Origin: JAGOVB01 sp964577365
GTDB lineage: Bacteria; Patescibacteriota; Minisyncoccia; Phycocordibacterales; PALSA-1337
DNA length: 64,000 bases
Assembly: GCA_964577365.1 (NCBI GenBank)
Contig: CAZNYP010000004.1
Coordinates: 1-64,000 of the forward strand
Direction: 5' to 3'
A model generated the notes under the pieces. It saw only the letters and a list, made by a program, of their open reading frames with translations, had not been told where the DNA came from and did not search any database. Shown here piece by piece: positions 7,803 to 16,584 of this stretch (the first letter of the stretch is position 1; each line of letters opens with the position of its first letter). The position numbers and the translations under genes were made by a program.

Positions 7803-8274
7803 TATATTTGAAGAAAATACTACTACCGTGTCGTGCGTCGATGTACTCAAATTTTTTCCCTTTTTGAGCATCGAGAAACAGCATAATATTCCCTACTATT
7901 GTATCAAATTGCTCCCGCTTTACGAGGATATTTCCGACCGTAGATCCGATGCGGTACTCGCCGTTTGGCAGTATCGTCACACTCTCGATAGAAACGACCT
8001 TGTTGAGCCCTTCTACGACGTCCGAGAGCTCGCGAAACGATGTGCTCGCTGTATCACCAAAATATTTGAGACCTGTTGTGATGCTCGTAGTCGCAATACG
8101 CACACCGTCTTTGCTCATTGAGACACATTCGGTCTCACTCGGCGTAAAGTATTCTACTTCGCCGTTACACCAGGTGGCATACGGGACGAGTGTGACAGTC
8201 TCTGCAGGACGACTATATATATAGTATCCAGTTCCACCTAAAAGAATAATGATGAGACCGACGACATATTTCAT
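7792..8274 (-). CDS. membrane-anchored hypothetical, FtsQ-like C-terminus
   Basis: 160 residues: one N-terminal membrane helix (~4-20), then an extracellular domain. The end (KFEYIDARHGSSIFFKYNE) resembles the closing strand of FtsQ/DivIB proteins, and the position next to a peptidoglycan carboxypeptidase fits a division or wall role. The rest is not clearly alignable by eye, so this is tentative. Start and serS stop share TAATG, indicating coupled translation. Confidence 0.6.
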   Translation of the reverse strand: MKYVVGLIIILLGGTGYYIYSRPAETVTLVPYATWCNGEVEYFTPSETECVSMSKDGVRIATTSITTGLKYFGDTASTSFRELSDVVEGLNKVVSIESVTILPNGEYRIGSTVGNILVKREQFDTIVGNIMLFLDAQKGKKFEYIDARHGSSIFFKYNEK

Positions 8275-9515
8275 TAGAGATATTTCTTGAGTACTTCTGG
8301 GATTTTTATGGTACCGTCAGCCTGCTGGAAATTTTCAATGAGTGAAACGAGGATGCGGGGTGTCGGGATCGCGGTACAGTTCAGTGAATGTGCGTAGCGG
8401 AGCTTGCCTTCGGCGTCTTTGTAGCGGATGTTGAAACGACGTGTTTGAAAATCGTGAAAATATGAGGCAGAAGAGATCTCGCGGTATTTGTTTTCTTTTG
8501 GAACCCAGAGCTCGATATCATACTTTTTCACCTGCCCGAGGCCGAGATCACCTCCACAGTTGATGACGGTATGATATGGGATACCGAGTGTTTCGATGAA
8601 CTCTTCTGTATTTCTATTTATTTCTTCGTGCAGCTTTACTGAAGTCTCATGGCTCGCTTCGCACAATACGACTTGTTCTACTTTTTGAAATTCATGCACA
8701 CGGATGAGTCCTTTTACATCTTTTCCATGACTCCCCACCTCTCGTCGATAACATGGAGAAAAACCGAGATATTTTATCGGAAAATCTTTGTGATCGATGA
8801 CCTCATCACCATGCATCGCCATGAGTGGTACCTCGGCAGTACCCGAGAGCACATCTCCATCCTGAGTAGTATAAAAATCGTCTACGTCCCCCGGAAGGTG
8901 TCCGGTACCGTAGAGAAATGATTTACGAACGATCGCCGGAGCGAGTACTGGGACAAATCCTTTTTTACTAAAAAATTCTATAGCATAACTCCAAATAGCA
9001 AAGGCCAAGCGGACTCCATCACCCATCAAAAAATATCCACGAAAGCCGTGCACCTTTGCGCCGCGCTCAAAGTCCGCCATTTTGAGGTTCAGCATGAGCT
9101 CGATATGGTCCTTTGGTTCAAAATCAAAATTCGGTTTTTCCCCCCATACTTTTATCTCCTGGTTATCTGCATCACTATCACCCTCTGGCACTGATATATC
9201 GGGAATATTTGGTACCTGGAGCATCTTCATCTGCCACTCACCGATGAGGACCTTTAGATCCTCCTCTTCTTTTTGCATGCTGTCTTTGAGTGCTTTCATT
9301 TCAGCAATGAGGGCGGCGCGTTCGTCACCACTTGCTTTGGTGATCTTGTCATTGTATGAGTTTTGTTCTGCACGCTTTTGTTCGAGAGCAGTCATCGCAT
9401 CGCGACGCTTGTCATCGAGCGCAATCAGTTCTCCAATATCAATAGAAACATGCTTTTTCTTTGCACCGAGTGCTACAATATCTTTGTTTTCACGTATAAA
9501 TTTTATATCTAGCAT
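8274..9515 (-). CDS. serS: seryl-tRNA synthetase
   Basis: Class II aminoacyl-tRNA synthetase charging tRNA-Ser. Residues 1-110 form the N-terminal coiled-coil tRNA-binding arm (DDKRRDAMTALEQKRAEQN). The catalytic core has motif 2 (SPCYRREVGSHGKDVKGLIRVHEF) and motif 3 (NCTAIPTPRILVSLIEN). The ATG at 9515 (MLDIKFIRENKD) is the family start; an upstream extension to 9656 is rejected. The ATG overlaps the start codon of the divergent dprA gene. TATACT lies 11 nt upstream, inside dprA. Confidence 0.95.
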   Translation of the reverse strand: MLDIKFIRENKDIVALGAKKKHVSIDIGELIALDDKRRDAMTALEQKRAEQNSYNDKITKASGDERAALIAEMKALKDSMQKEEEDLKVLIGEWQMKMLQVPNIPDISVPEGDSDADNQEIKVWGEKPNFDFEPKDHIELMLNLKMADFERGAKVHGFRGYFLMGDGVRLAFAIWSYAIEFFSKKGFVPVLAPAIVRKSFLYGTGHLPGDVDDFYTTQDGDVLSGTAEVPLMAMHGDEVIDHKDFPIKYLGFSPCYRREVGSHGKDVKGLIRVHEFQKVEQVVLCEASHETSVKLHEEINRNTEEFIETLGIPYHTVINCGGDLGLGQVKKYDIELWVPKENKYREISSASYFHDFQTRRFNIRYKDAEGKLRYAHSLNCTAIPTPRILVSLIENFQQADGTIKIPEVLKKYL

Positions 9516-10374
9516 GGATGCACCACAGTATATCAAAAATCCCATAGATTTCCACCCGTACCTAGGAGAAGTACCGCAACCACCGAGTGGTTTGTGGGTC
9601 TCTGGTGTGTTACCCGATCCGACCAAAAAGTTCGTCTGCATCGTCGGTTCTCGCAAATATACTCAGTACGGACTCGATGTAGTCGACCATATCATATCGA
9701 ATCTACGCAAAGACATATATATAGTATCGGGTCTGGCAGTCGGTATCGATGCAGCAGCTCACACTGCAGCACTCAAATACGGCCTAAAAACCATCGCCTT
9801 TCCTGGATCAGGACTGGGTGCTGATGTTTTGTATCCAAAAGCAAATGCAAAACTCGCACAGGAGATCTCGTACGCCGGCTGCCTCGTTTCCGAATATGTA
9901 CCCGATGCAGTGGCCCAGCCATGGATGTTTATAAAACGAAACCGCTTGATGGCAGGCATATGTCATCTCACTATCGTCGTCGAAGCTACCGAAAAGTCCG
10001 GCACGCTCACGACCGCACGTATGGCCCTCGACTACAACCGCGAGGTAGGTGCCGTACCTGGAAATATTTTTCATAAAAACAGCGCGGGTCCACTTCGCCT
10101 CGTATCAGACGGTGCACATGTGATCCGTAGTGCAAACGACATACACGCCATCCTCGGTTTTGATACACAGCCACAACTCTTTGATACAAAGCGCGCGTAT
10201 ACAGACGAGGAGCAAAAGATCATCGACGCACTCACCTTTCTCGGTACCGCGTCACAAGACAATGTACTACGACACAGCAAACTCAATCCATCAGCATTCA
10301 ACAAAACGCTCTCAATGCTCGAGATAAAATCATATGTGCGGAAAAGCCATGAAGGTCTTTCGCTCGTCCGGTGA
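9514..10374 (+). CDS. dprA: DNA processing protein DprA
   Basis: Single-strand DNA-binding protein that loads RecA during natural transformation. The Rossmann-like DprA domain shows VGSRKYTQYG near residue 50, SGLAVGIDAAAHTAAL near 78 and FPGSGLGADVLYP near 102, then a C-terminal winged-helix region. No N-terminal SAM/HhH domain is present, so it is short (286 residues). The start at 9514 overlaps the serS start codon in CATG. Its 3' end overlaps the convergent AlkD gene by 45 nt. Confidence 0.9.
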   Translation: MDAPQYIKNPIDFHPYLGEVPQPPSGLWVSGVLPDPTKKFVCIVGSRKYTQYGLDVVDHIISNLRKDIYIVSGLAVGIDAAAHTAALKYGLKTIAFPGSGLGADVLYPKANAKLAQEISYAGCLVSEYVPDAVAQPWMFIKRNRLMAGICHLTIVVEATEKSGTLTTARMALDYNREVGAVPGNIFHKNSAGPLRLVSDGAHVIRSANDIHAILGFDTQPQLFDTKRAYTDEEQKIIDALTFLGTASQDNVLRHSKLNPSAFNKTLSMLEIKSYVRKSHEGLSLVR

Positions 10375-11007
10375 GAAACGCTCGATCGCATAGCGCAGTG
10401 TCGTGCGTCGGATTTTCTTTTTATGTGCATGTAAAAACTCTACGAGTCGTTCCTCGTCTACCTTTCCGATCTCACGTAGTGTCCATCCTACTGCTTTGTG
10501 TATGAGATCATGCTTGTCTTCGAGGAGGAGCTCGGCGATCTCGAGTGATGTATCGAGATCTTTTTGTTTTATAAAATAATGCGTCGCAATGATGGCGATA
10601 CGTCGCTCCCACAGATTTTTTGATTTTGCCAGGAGTTTTAAAATATTTTTCTTTTTATCAAAGAGATACTTTCCGACGATAAGACTAGCGGAGACGTCGA
10701 CAAGATCCCAGTTGTTTATATATTTCGTATTGTTGAGATAAAAATCATATATCTCTTTGGTGAGAGGCTGATACGTGAGGATAAGGAGTGCCGTAAAGCG
10801 ATACTCGTGTATCGGACTCTCGAGGAGGCGCTGTATTTCAGTGAGTGGTGTAGCCGTATATCGTAGAGCCGCCCTGCGCATATCAGGTACCGTAATACCT
10901 ATAAACACATCTCCCTCCCCGTATTCTCCTTTCCCAGTTTTAAAATACTTGGCAAGCACTTTCGCTTTTTTCTTGTCTGCCAAACTCTCCAATTCTTTTA
11001 TGAGCAT
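10330..11007 (-). CDS. DNA alkylation repair protein (AlkD-like)
   Basis: 225-residue HEAT-repeat-like helical protein matching the AlkD/DNA_alkylation family (VPDMRRAALRY, NNWDLVDVSA, LWERRIAIIATHYFIKQ, HKAVGWTLREIGK, LRYAIERFSPDERK). AlkD excises alkylated bases. TATACT lies exactly 6 nt before the ATG. The terminal 45 nt overlap dprA on the other strand. Confidence 0.88.
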   Translation of the reverse strand: MLIKELESLADKKKAKVLAKYFKTGKGEYGEGDVFIGITVPDMRRAALRYTATPLTEIQRLLESPIHEYRFTALLILTYQPLTKEIYDFYLNNTKYINNWDLVDVSASLIVGKYLFDKKKNILKLLAKSKNLWERRIAIIATHYFIKQKDLDTSLEIAELLLEDKHDLIHKAVGWTLREIGKVDEERLVEFLHAHKKKIRRTTLRYAIERFSPDERKTFMAFPHI

Positions 11008-11021
11008 CGTATAAGTATAAC

Positions 11022-11044
11022 AAAAACCGCCCGAAGGCGGTTTT
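11022..11044 (-). terminator. intrinsic terminator, bidirectional in form
   Basis: Stem CCGCC/GGCGG extended by A-T pairs with a CGAA loop; T tracts on both sides. It ends the 26-residue gene and lies just upstream of the AlkD promoter. Confidence 0.85.
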
Positions 11045-11052
11045 GCAAGAGA

Positions 11053-11133
11053 CTATCGGCGTCGCTTTGTAGTCTTCTTTTTCTTGGTTGCCTTTGACTT
11101 TCGCTTTGCAACCTTTCGTTTCTTTGCTGCCAT
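11053..11133 (-). CDS. 26-residue lysine/arginine-rich peptide
   Basis: ATG to TAG, 26 codons: MAAKKRKVAKRKSKATKKKK then TTKRRR. Over half of the residues are Lys or Arg, the rest Ala, Val, Thr and Ser. This suggests a nucleic-acid-binding peptide, such as a histone-H1-like tail or a small ribosome-associated protein. It does not match the Thx (bTHX) sequence I remember. A dedicated terminator follows directly. The upstream region is AT-rich with a possible TACAAT -10 box. Only the reading frame, the extreme composition and the terminator support it. Confidence 0.6.
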   Translation of the reverse strand: MAAKKRKVAKRKSKATKKKKTTKRRR

Positions 11134-11253
11134 ATAGAGTGTGAAAAAATATTTTGATAAAAGCTTTCGACCACTACAGAATTATTGTAGCACCATTAAC
11201 AAAAAAATAAATTGTAAAAAATAAAAACAGTGGATAACTTTTCAAAATAAAAA

Positions 11254-11826
11254 TTAATATTTTCGAATCACCCCGCGCACAACTGCAGAAATTTTTAAAT
11301 CGTACTCAGGATATATAGGTTTGTAATTTTTATTTGCAGGCTCGAGAAAAACTTTTCCATTTTTCTTTCGAAAATATTTCATAGTCCACGCTCCATCGAC
11401 TTCGGCAATCACGATCTCACCTTCTTTTGGTTCTCGAGTGATGCGCTCTGCTAGAACCATATCGCCTTCCATGATGCCTTCCTCGATCATCGAGTCACCT
11501 TTTACTTCGAGGAGAAAAGTCTTTTGAGTATCGCGTACGAGATATTGATCGAGACTGAGTGTATCAAGTGTCATCGGATCGATCGTGGTAGGGATACCTG
11601 CCTCGACTAGACCGAGAACGGGTACTTCACTACTCAAACGCATGGGAGAGAGGCGTCCCTGCGCATCTTTTTCGAGTATACCTAGTTCGACGAGTTTGTT
11701 TACGAGTTTAAAAACAGCGTTCTTGGATTTGAATCCAACAAGGTCCATGATCTCGGTATAACTCGGCATACGGCGTTTGTCCGAGTAGAACGAAAGTATT
11801 TTTTGTTTGTATACATCAACACTCAT
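11254..11826 (-). CDS. lexA: LexA-type SOS repressor
   Basis: Repressor of DNA-damage genes. The N-terminal winged helix is MPSYTEIMDLVGFKSKNAVFKLV. The linker has the Ala-Gly self-cleavage site in VLGLVEAGIPTT. The S24 peptidase fold has the catalytic Ser in GDSMIEEG and the catalytic Lys in AWTMKYF. The ATG at 11826 fits the family N-terminus. It overlaps the stop of the 63-residue gene by 4 nt (ATGA), so both are one operon controlled by the SOS box at 12028-12043. Confidence 0.92.
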   Translation of the reverse strand: MSVDVYKQKILSFYSDKRRMPSYTEIMDLVGFKSKNAVFKLVNKLVELGILEKDAQGRLSPMRLSSEVPVLGLVEAGIPTTIDPMTLDTLSLDQYLVRDTQKTFLLEVKGDSMIEEGIMEGDMVLAERITREPKEGEIVIAEVDGAWTMKYFRKKNGKVFLEPANKNYKPIYPEYDLKISAVVRGVIRKY

Positions 11827-12014
11827 ATAGCAAAGTATGAGATAAAGTCGTTCAAACGTCCAGTCCATGTGAGGGACTGTAGCTGGCGCTTGAGGAATTT
11901 GTGTCGACGCGCCTCTGTGCGATACGGCATACCACGAATAATCCTCATATCAATCACTGCATTTAAATTGTTAATTTCTTTTTTTAATTCTCGTACTAAT
12001 GTATTTGTGCTCAT
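11823..12014 (-). CDS. 63-residue protein, first gene of the lexA operon
   Basis: No family recognised. The peptide is basic and helical: MSTNTLVRELKKEINNLNAV, then an Arg-rich middle (YRTEARRHKFLKRQL). It is real by context: a consensus promoter with a LexA box stands 6 nt before its ATG, and its stop overlaps the lexA start in ATGA. It will be induced with lexA. It could be a DNA-damage effector or a LexA modulator, or just a coupling leader peptide. Confidence 0.75.
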   Translation of the reverse strand: MSTNTLVRELKKEINNLNAVIDMRIIRGMPYRTEARRHKFLKRQLQSLTWTGRLNDFISYFAI

Positions 12015-12020
12015 GCATAT

Positions 12021-12049
12021 AGTATAGGTGAACGACTGTTCACCGTCAA
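12021..12049 (-). promoter_or_regulatory. lexA operon promoter with SOS box
   Basis: -35 TTGACG (12044-12049), 17-nt spacer, -10 TATACT (12021-12026), then 6 nt to the ATG. The spacer contains GTGAACAGTCGTTCAC (12028-12043), a perfect inverted repeat containing GAAC-N4-GTTC, the Bacillus-type LexA operator. Repressor bound there would cover both promoter boxes. Confidence 0.9.
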
Positions 12050-13708
12050 CTATTCCCTGTGGATAAATAGACGGACTAGCTGTATGTCTCTATATGATAC
12101 CACGGGGCGGACTTTTTTCTTTTCTAAAATAGTCTTTGCGGGGGCGAGGCGCCAATCACCGTGCTCGTCGTGAGCCTCGACGAGTGCCTCCATTATTTTT
12201 TCAAATCGTCCTTTTTGCATTGTATCGCGTAGATACTCTATCTCCATAGCTACCAGTGGGTCGTTTTCGATGAGCGCTTCGATATGAGTCAAGACGGTTT
12301 CCTGTGTCATTCCTCTCTTTGCGGCGATGTCGGGGAGAGAGAGTCTGTTTTGGAGGAGTTCGTGTGTTTCCTCGTAGGTGCTACGTTTTGTTTTTTTCTT
12401 TACTTCTGGAGCGATTGATTTTAGATATGCTTTTTGGGCCGCAGGGACATCGATACGATCGAGGAGTTCGACTGCATTGTATGATGCACGTTTGAGCTCT
12501 TCGTCATATGAGAGCACGTCTGGATGTACCTCGAGTGCTACTTCATTGATACCGAGGATCGTGAGTCCGGTGAGTGTACGCACACGTGAGAGTGCCACAT
12601 ATCCCATACCTTTTTCAAATGATTTTGAGAGGTCTACCTCGACCGCATCGAGACTCATCCCCTGACTCTTGTGTACGGTGATCGCCCATGCGAGACGTAG
12701 CGGGATCTGACTGATCTCGGCGAGTACCCTTCCGTCCTCCTCTACACGCCACGACTCGGGACTTACTTTTATGACCTTGTCTTTTACTCTGACCTGTGGA
12801 CCTTCGAGTGAGGTCACAACACCGAGTGTCCCGTTTACATATCCGACATCAGGATTGTTTTTTACAAACATCACTCGAGCACCCACCTTTAGATCGAGCT
12901 TTTCCGGAGCGAGGCAGCTTTTTTTAAGGACAGCAACCAGGAACTCATTTCCTCGATGGATCATCGTATAGGTCGCAGATTTGCCTTTTATTTTTTCGAG
13001 TTCTTTTTTATTTACTACATCCACATCAACATTGTGCGTAAACAGGCGAGTCGGCTCGGTCACAGATATCTCTTTTTTGTTTGCAACAAAACACGCCTCT
13101 ATATATGTATGCGTCTCTTCGCTGATGCGGTTCGCCCGGATATCGTTGAGGAGCATGGTCGCACGATCGTCGGTCTGACGATATTGTTCTTCGAGATAGC
13201 AGACTTTGAAATCGGCTTCTTCCCATGCTTTTGACTCGTATACAAAAAAAGCTTCGGGCTCTCCTGCGCGCGAGACGGGTGGTAGCTGAAAAAAATCTCC
13301 ACAGAGAATCACCTGGATCCCGCCGAACGGTTCGTCCTTGTGTTTGCCCATGCGCAGTATCCGATCTACCAAATCGAGACGAAAATGATGGAGCATCGAT
13401 ACCTCATCGATAATGAGGACTTTTACCTGGTCGATACGACGTTTGATGTGCGACTTTTTTAAAATATCTTTTATATCACCCGTATCGAGCTCGGATTTTA
13501 CCCCGATCCCTGACCATGCGTGGATCGTCGTCCCGCCCATGTGTGTAGCAGCGATCCCGGTAGACGCAGTGATACCGATCGAAATGTCGTGCGATTTTAA
13601 ATAGTCTATGTATAGATTGAGCACATGCGTCTTCCCCGATCCTGCAGGACCAGTGAGATAGACATTGTGTCCCATTTTCATAATATCGAGTGCTTGAGCT
13701 TGGGTCAT
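12050..13708 (-). CDS. PIF1/RecD-like DNA helicase
   Basis: 552-residue superfamily 1 helicase. Walker A is GPAGSGKTHVL at ~20, motif Ia TASTGIAATHMGG, Walker B IDEVSML, then a UvrD-C-like end with LAWAITVHKSQGMSLD and YVALSRVRTLTGL. Residues ~440-550 form a helix-turn-helix region like the C-terminal HTH of RecQ-type helicases (SLPDIAAKRGMTQETVLTHIE). PIF1 relatives unwind G-quadruplexes and stalled forks. TATACT lies 8 nt before the ATG. It ends one base from the -35 box of the lexA operon. Confidence 0.9.
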   Translation of the reverse strand: MTQAQALDIMKMGHNVYLTGPAGSGKTHVLNLYIDYLKSHDISIGITASTGIAATHMGGTTIHAWSGIGVKSELDTGDIKDILKKSHIKRRIDQVKVLIIDEVSMLHHFRLDLVDRILRMGKHKDEPFGGIQVILCGDFFQLPPVSRAGEPEAFFVYESKAWEEADFKVCYLEEQYRQTDDRATMLLNDIRANRISEETHTYIEACFVANKKEISVTEPTRLFTHNVDVDVVNKKELEKIKGKSATYTMIHRGNEFLVAVLKKSCLAPEKLDLKVGARVMFVKNNPDVGYVNGTLGVVTSLEGPQVRVKDKVIKVSPESWRVEEDGRVLAEISQIPLRLAWAITVHKSQGMSLDAVEVDLSKSFEKGMGYVALSRVRTLTGLTILGINEVALEVHPDVLSYDEELKRASYNAVELLDRIDVPAAQKAYLKSIAPEVKKKTKRSTYEETHELLQNRLSLPDIAAKRGMTQETVLTHIEALIENDPLVAMEIEYLRDTMQKGRFEKIMEALVEAHDEHGDWRLAPAKTILEKKKVRPVVSYRDIQLVRLFIHRE

Positions 13709-13776
13709 AGGTATATAGTATATCCTATCGGGAATTTGCCAATACTTTATATATCGTGTAATACTGGTACATACAT

Positions 13777-15957
13777 ATGAAACTTGTCATCGTTGAGTCG
13801 CCTGCAAAGGCCAAAACAATTTCAAAATATTTGGGCGACGGATACACAGTCCGAGCGAGTGTTGGACATGTGCGCGATATTCCAAAAAGTCAGAAAAAGG
13901 CGATCGATATCGAAGCCGGCTTTGTTCCTCACTATGAAATCTCTCCTGGAAAAGAAAAAGTCATCTCTGAGATAAAATCTCTCGCGAAAAAAGCTGACGA
14001 GGTGCTGCTTGCAACTGACCCCGACCGCGAAGGTGAAGCGATCGCATGGCACATCGCCGAAGCTACGGGTCTCAAAAAGCCTCAACGAGTAGTTTTTCAC
14101 GAAATCACCAAAGATGCGATAAAAGAAGCGATTCTCCACCCGCGTCTCATCGATCAAAATCTCCGCAAAGCACAAGAAGCACGGCGTGTGCTCGACCGAC
14201 TGGTCGGATATGATCTCTCGGGACTCATTTGGAAAAAAGTCCGCTACGGACTTTCTGCGGGACGAGTACAATCCCCTGCACTCCGCATCATCATGGAACG
14301 CGAACGAGAGATTCGTGCCTTTATTCCTCATGCATATTGGACCATCACTGCAAAAACGAAAACCAAAAAGGGCGACGAGATCACTTTCACCTGCAGCGAA
14401 GAGCCTACTGAGAAAAAGAAGATGGAAGAGATAGTGAAAAAGGCAGAAAACGAAGACTGGGTCATTGCAAAGGTAGAAGAATCAGAAGTAAAACGCAGTC
14501 CTCGAGCTCCATTTACCACATCTACCCTCCAACAAGCCGCGAGTACCCGCCTCGGCTTTGCTCCATCTCGCACCATGATGATCGCTCAGCGTCTGTACGA
14601 GGCCGGTCTCATCACCTATATGCGTACCGACAGTACCAACCTCTCAAAACAAGCCCTCGACCAGGCCTCTGTCGTCATCAAAAAAGAATACGGGGACAAA
14701 TTCTACCAGCACCGTACCTATGCGACCAAAAGCAAAAATGCCCAGGAAGCGCACGAAGCGATCCGCCCTACTGACCTCTCAAGACAAAGCGCTGGTGCAA
14801 ACGACGAACAGAAAAAACTGTATCGTCTGATCTGGCAGCGCGCCCTTTCGTCACAGATGGCAGATGCAATCACTCTACGAACACGCGTCACTGCAAACGT
14901 AATCTCTCACTCTATCCCCGACTTTGCTGCAAATGGAAACCGTATTCTCTTTCCAGGATGGCTCACGGTCGACACTGAGGGTCAAGGCGAAGAAGTGACC
15001 CTTCCAAAAGTCGCTGAAAAGGATCCACTCGATCTCCTCTCTATCGAGCCACTTGAAAAATTCACCGAACCACCGAGCCGCTATACCGAAGCAGGGCTCG
15101 TCAAAGAACTCGAAAAACGAGGTATCGGACGACCATCTACCTACGCATCGATCATCCGCACCATCGAGGAGCGAGGCTATGTCACAAAAGAAAACAAGAC
15201 ACTCATGCCGACCGATACCGGCGATGTGGTTTCTTCTTTCCTTGAGGAGTATTTCAAGGACTATATCAGTGATACCTTTACCGCAGAGATGGAGGACAAG
15301 CTCGACGAGATCGCCGATGGAAAACGAGAATACCTGGAAACATTGGAAAAATTCTACAAACCGTTTTTGAAAGACGTAAAATCAAAAGAAAAAATCGACA
15401 AGCTCACGACCCTCGGTGACGCTGATCCAAAATACAAATGTCCAAAATGTGGAAAGAAAATGGATATAAAGCTCGGAAAAAATGGAAAATTCCTCTCTTG
15501 TTCGACGTATCCGGAGTGTGATGGCGCACTCACCATAGAGGGAGTGGAAATAAAAAAGGACGAACCGATCGGAACCGATCCAGATACCGGCCTCCCTATA
15601 TACGTCCTCATTGGAAAATATGGTCCGTATGTGCAGCTCGGAGATCGTCCAGAAAAGAAAAAGAAAGGAGAGAAACCTCGCATGGCGAGTATTCCAAAAG
15701 GAGCAGACCTCGCAAAAGTAACTGTGGCTGATGCTCAAAAATATCTGAGTGTTCCTCGCAAGCTCGGCGAACATCCACAAACCGGCAAAACTATCACTGC
15801 CTCTATCGGTCGCTTTGGTCCATACATAGTGCACGATACAGATTTCCGATCACTCAAAACTGACGATGTGTACACGATCGAGCTCCCTCGTGCTCTCGAG
15901 ATACTTGCTGAGCCAAAAAAGAAGCGCGGATTTGCGAAGAAAACAAAAAAGGAGTAG
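13777..15957 (+). CDS. topA: DNA topoisomerase I
   Basis: Type IA topoisomerase relaxing negative supercoils. The Toprim domain is at 1-115 (VIVESPAKAKTI; DPDREGEAIAWH). The catalytic Tyr lies in GLITYMRTDSTN. One zinc finger (CPKCGKKM...CSTYPEC) is at ~550, followed by two C-terminal topo-I repeats (IGKYGPYVQLGD; IGRFGPYIVHD) and a Lys-rich tail. 726 residues, normal length. No Shine-Dalgarno; a TAATAC box lies 12 nt before the ATG. Confidence 0.96.
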   Translation: MKLVIVESPAKAKTISKYLGDGYTVRASVGHVRDIPKSQKKAIDIEAGFVPHYEISPGKEKVISEIKSLAKKADEVLLATDPDREGEAIAWHIAEATGLKKPQRVVFHEITKDAIKEAILHPRLIDQNLRKAQEARRVLDRLVGYDLSGLIWKKVRYGLSAGRVQSPALRIIMEREREIRAFIPHAYWTITAKTKTKKGDEITFTCSEEPTEKKKMEEIVKKAENEDWVIAKVEESEVKRSPRAPFTTSTLQQAASTRLGFAPSRTMMIAQRLYEAGLITYMRTDSTNLSKQALDQASVVIKKEYGDKFYQHRTYATKSKNAQEAHEAIRPTDLSRQSAGANDEQKKLYRLIWQRALSSQMADAITLRTRVTANVISHSIPDFAANGNRILFPGWLTVDTEGQGEEVTLPKVAEKDPLDLLSIEPLEKFTEPPSRYTEAGLVKELEKRGIGRPSTYASIIRTIEERGYVTKENKTLMPTDTGDVVSSFLEEYFKDYISDTFTAEMEDKLDEIADGKREYLETLEKFYKPFLKDVKSKEKIDKLTTLGDADPKYKCPKCGKKMDIKLGKNGKFLSCSTYPECDGALTIEGVEIKKDEPIGTDPDTGLPIYVLIGKYGPYVQLGDRPEKKKKGEKPRMASIPKGADLAKVTVADAQKYLSVPRKLGEHPQTGKTITASIGRFGPYIVHDTDFRSLKTDDVYTIELPRALEILAEPKKKRGFAKKTKKE

Positions 15958-15969
15958 GGTATTTTGTGA

Positions 15970-16197
15970 ATGACAACTATACAGTCCTTTCAACGAGGAG
16001 ATCTCGTATCTCCCGCACACCCAGGTGACATCTTTCCCATCGACTGCGAATTCCCTGGCGCACGTCCTCCTGACGGAATGGTTATCGTGCGAGGAGCGCG
16101 TGACACAGAGGCTGGTCACCAGGTCCTCCTCACAGGTCAGGATGGCCAGCTCCGTTGGTTTCAAGCTGACCATTTTCGGAGAGTGCCCTCATCCTGA
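15970..16197 (+). CDS. hypothetical protein
   Basis: 75 residues, no recognised family. Glycine- and proline-rich first half with a beta-like pattern (GDLVSPAHPGD, GMVIVRGARDTEAG, VLLTGQDGQLRWF), so it may be a small beta-barrel. More GC-rich than topA, which ends 12 nt upstream. A 30-bp palindromic terminator follows. Confidence 0.55.
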   Translation: MTTIQSFQRGDLVSPAHPGDIFPIDCEFPGARPPDGMVIVRGARDTEAGHQVLLTGQDGQLRWFQADHFRRVPSS

Positions 16198-16204
16198 AAA
16201 TTCC

Positions 16205-16234
16205 AAGGCCCGGCGCGCATGCGCGCCGGGCCTT
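16205..16234. terminator. bidirectional terminator, 30-bp perfect palindrome
   Basis: 16205-16219 pairs perfectly with 16220-16234 around a GCATGC centre. It lies between two convergent small genes and can end both. Confidence 0.85.
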
Positions 16235-16239
16235 TGTAG

Positions 16240-16476
16240 TCACACGATGACCTGTTCTCCCTTTCGACGGGAAACCTCATGGCGAACCGCACTGACCAGA
16301 CAATTATCAACCCATCCTTTGTTGGGTAATCCTTGTAAAATCTCCTCCAACTGTGGAAGTGATAACTCACGTGGATCTCCGAGTAAATCGACGAGTTCTC
16401 TCGTCCTTTGGGGATCCATGGGTGCCTCAAGATACCTCTTCACTGTCAGGTTTTGTTTGAACTCTTCAGGTTTCAT
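16240..16476 (-). CDS. hypothetical protein (possible paralogue of 16585-16809)
   Basis: 78 residues, helical, no known family. The core LSLPQLEEILQGLPNKGWVD followed by LVSAVRHEV resembles LPLPKLLELDEEL...GLWVRLRRAVTEAI in the next small gene, so the two may be diverged copies. A TAGAAT box lies upstream, with a leader of about 16 nt and only a weak AAGGG. It shares the palindromic terminator with the convergent gene. Confidence 0.5.
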   Translation of the reverse strand: MKPEEFKQNLTVKRYLEAPMDPQRTRELVDLLGDPRELSLPQLEEILQGLPNKGWVDNCLVSAVRHEVSRRKGEQVIV

Positions 16477-16517
16477 GCCAGTTTTCCCTTTCCGCCCCTA
16501 TTCTACTCCTTTTATAT

Positions 16518-16569
16518 AAAAAAGAAACAGCCGGTCCACCAAACCCGTGAAGGTATAGTGGCCCGGCTG
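16518..16569 (-). terminator. intrinsic terminator
   Basis: Long stem: 16528-16534 with 16563-16569, continued by CCAC/GTGG past one mismatch. On the minus strand TTTCTTTTTT follows. Confidence 0.8.
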
Positions 16570-16584
16570 CAATGGGGACCGTCA

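Noticed and set aside
9082..9513. Longer dprA frame starting at 9082
   Set aside because: Those 144 codons are antisense to serS and match no DprA domain; the family sequence begins at 9514.
9516..9656. N-terminal extension of serS
   Set aside because: Not part of the SerRS family and antisense to dprA.
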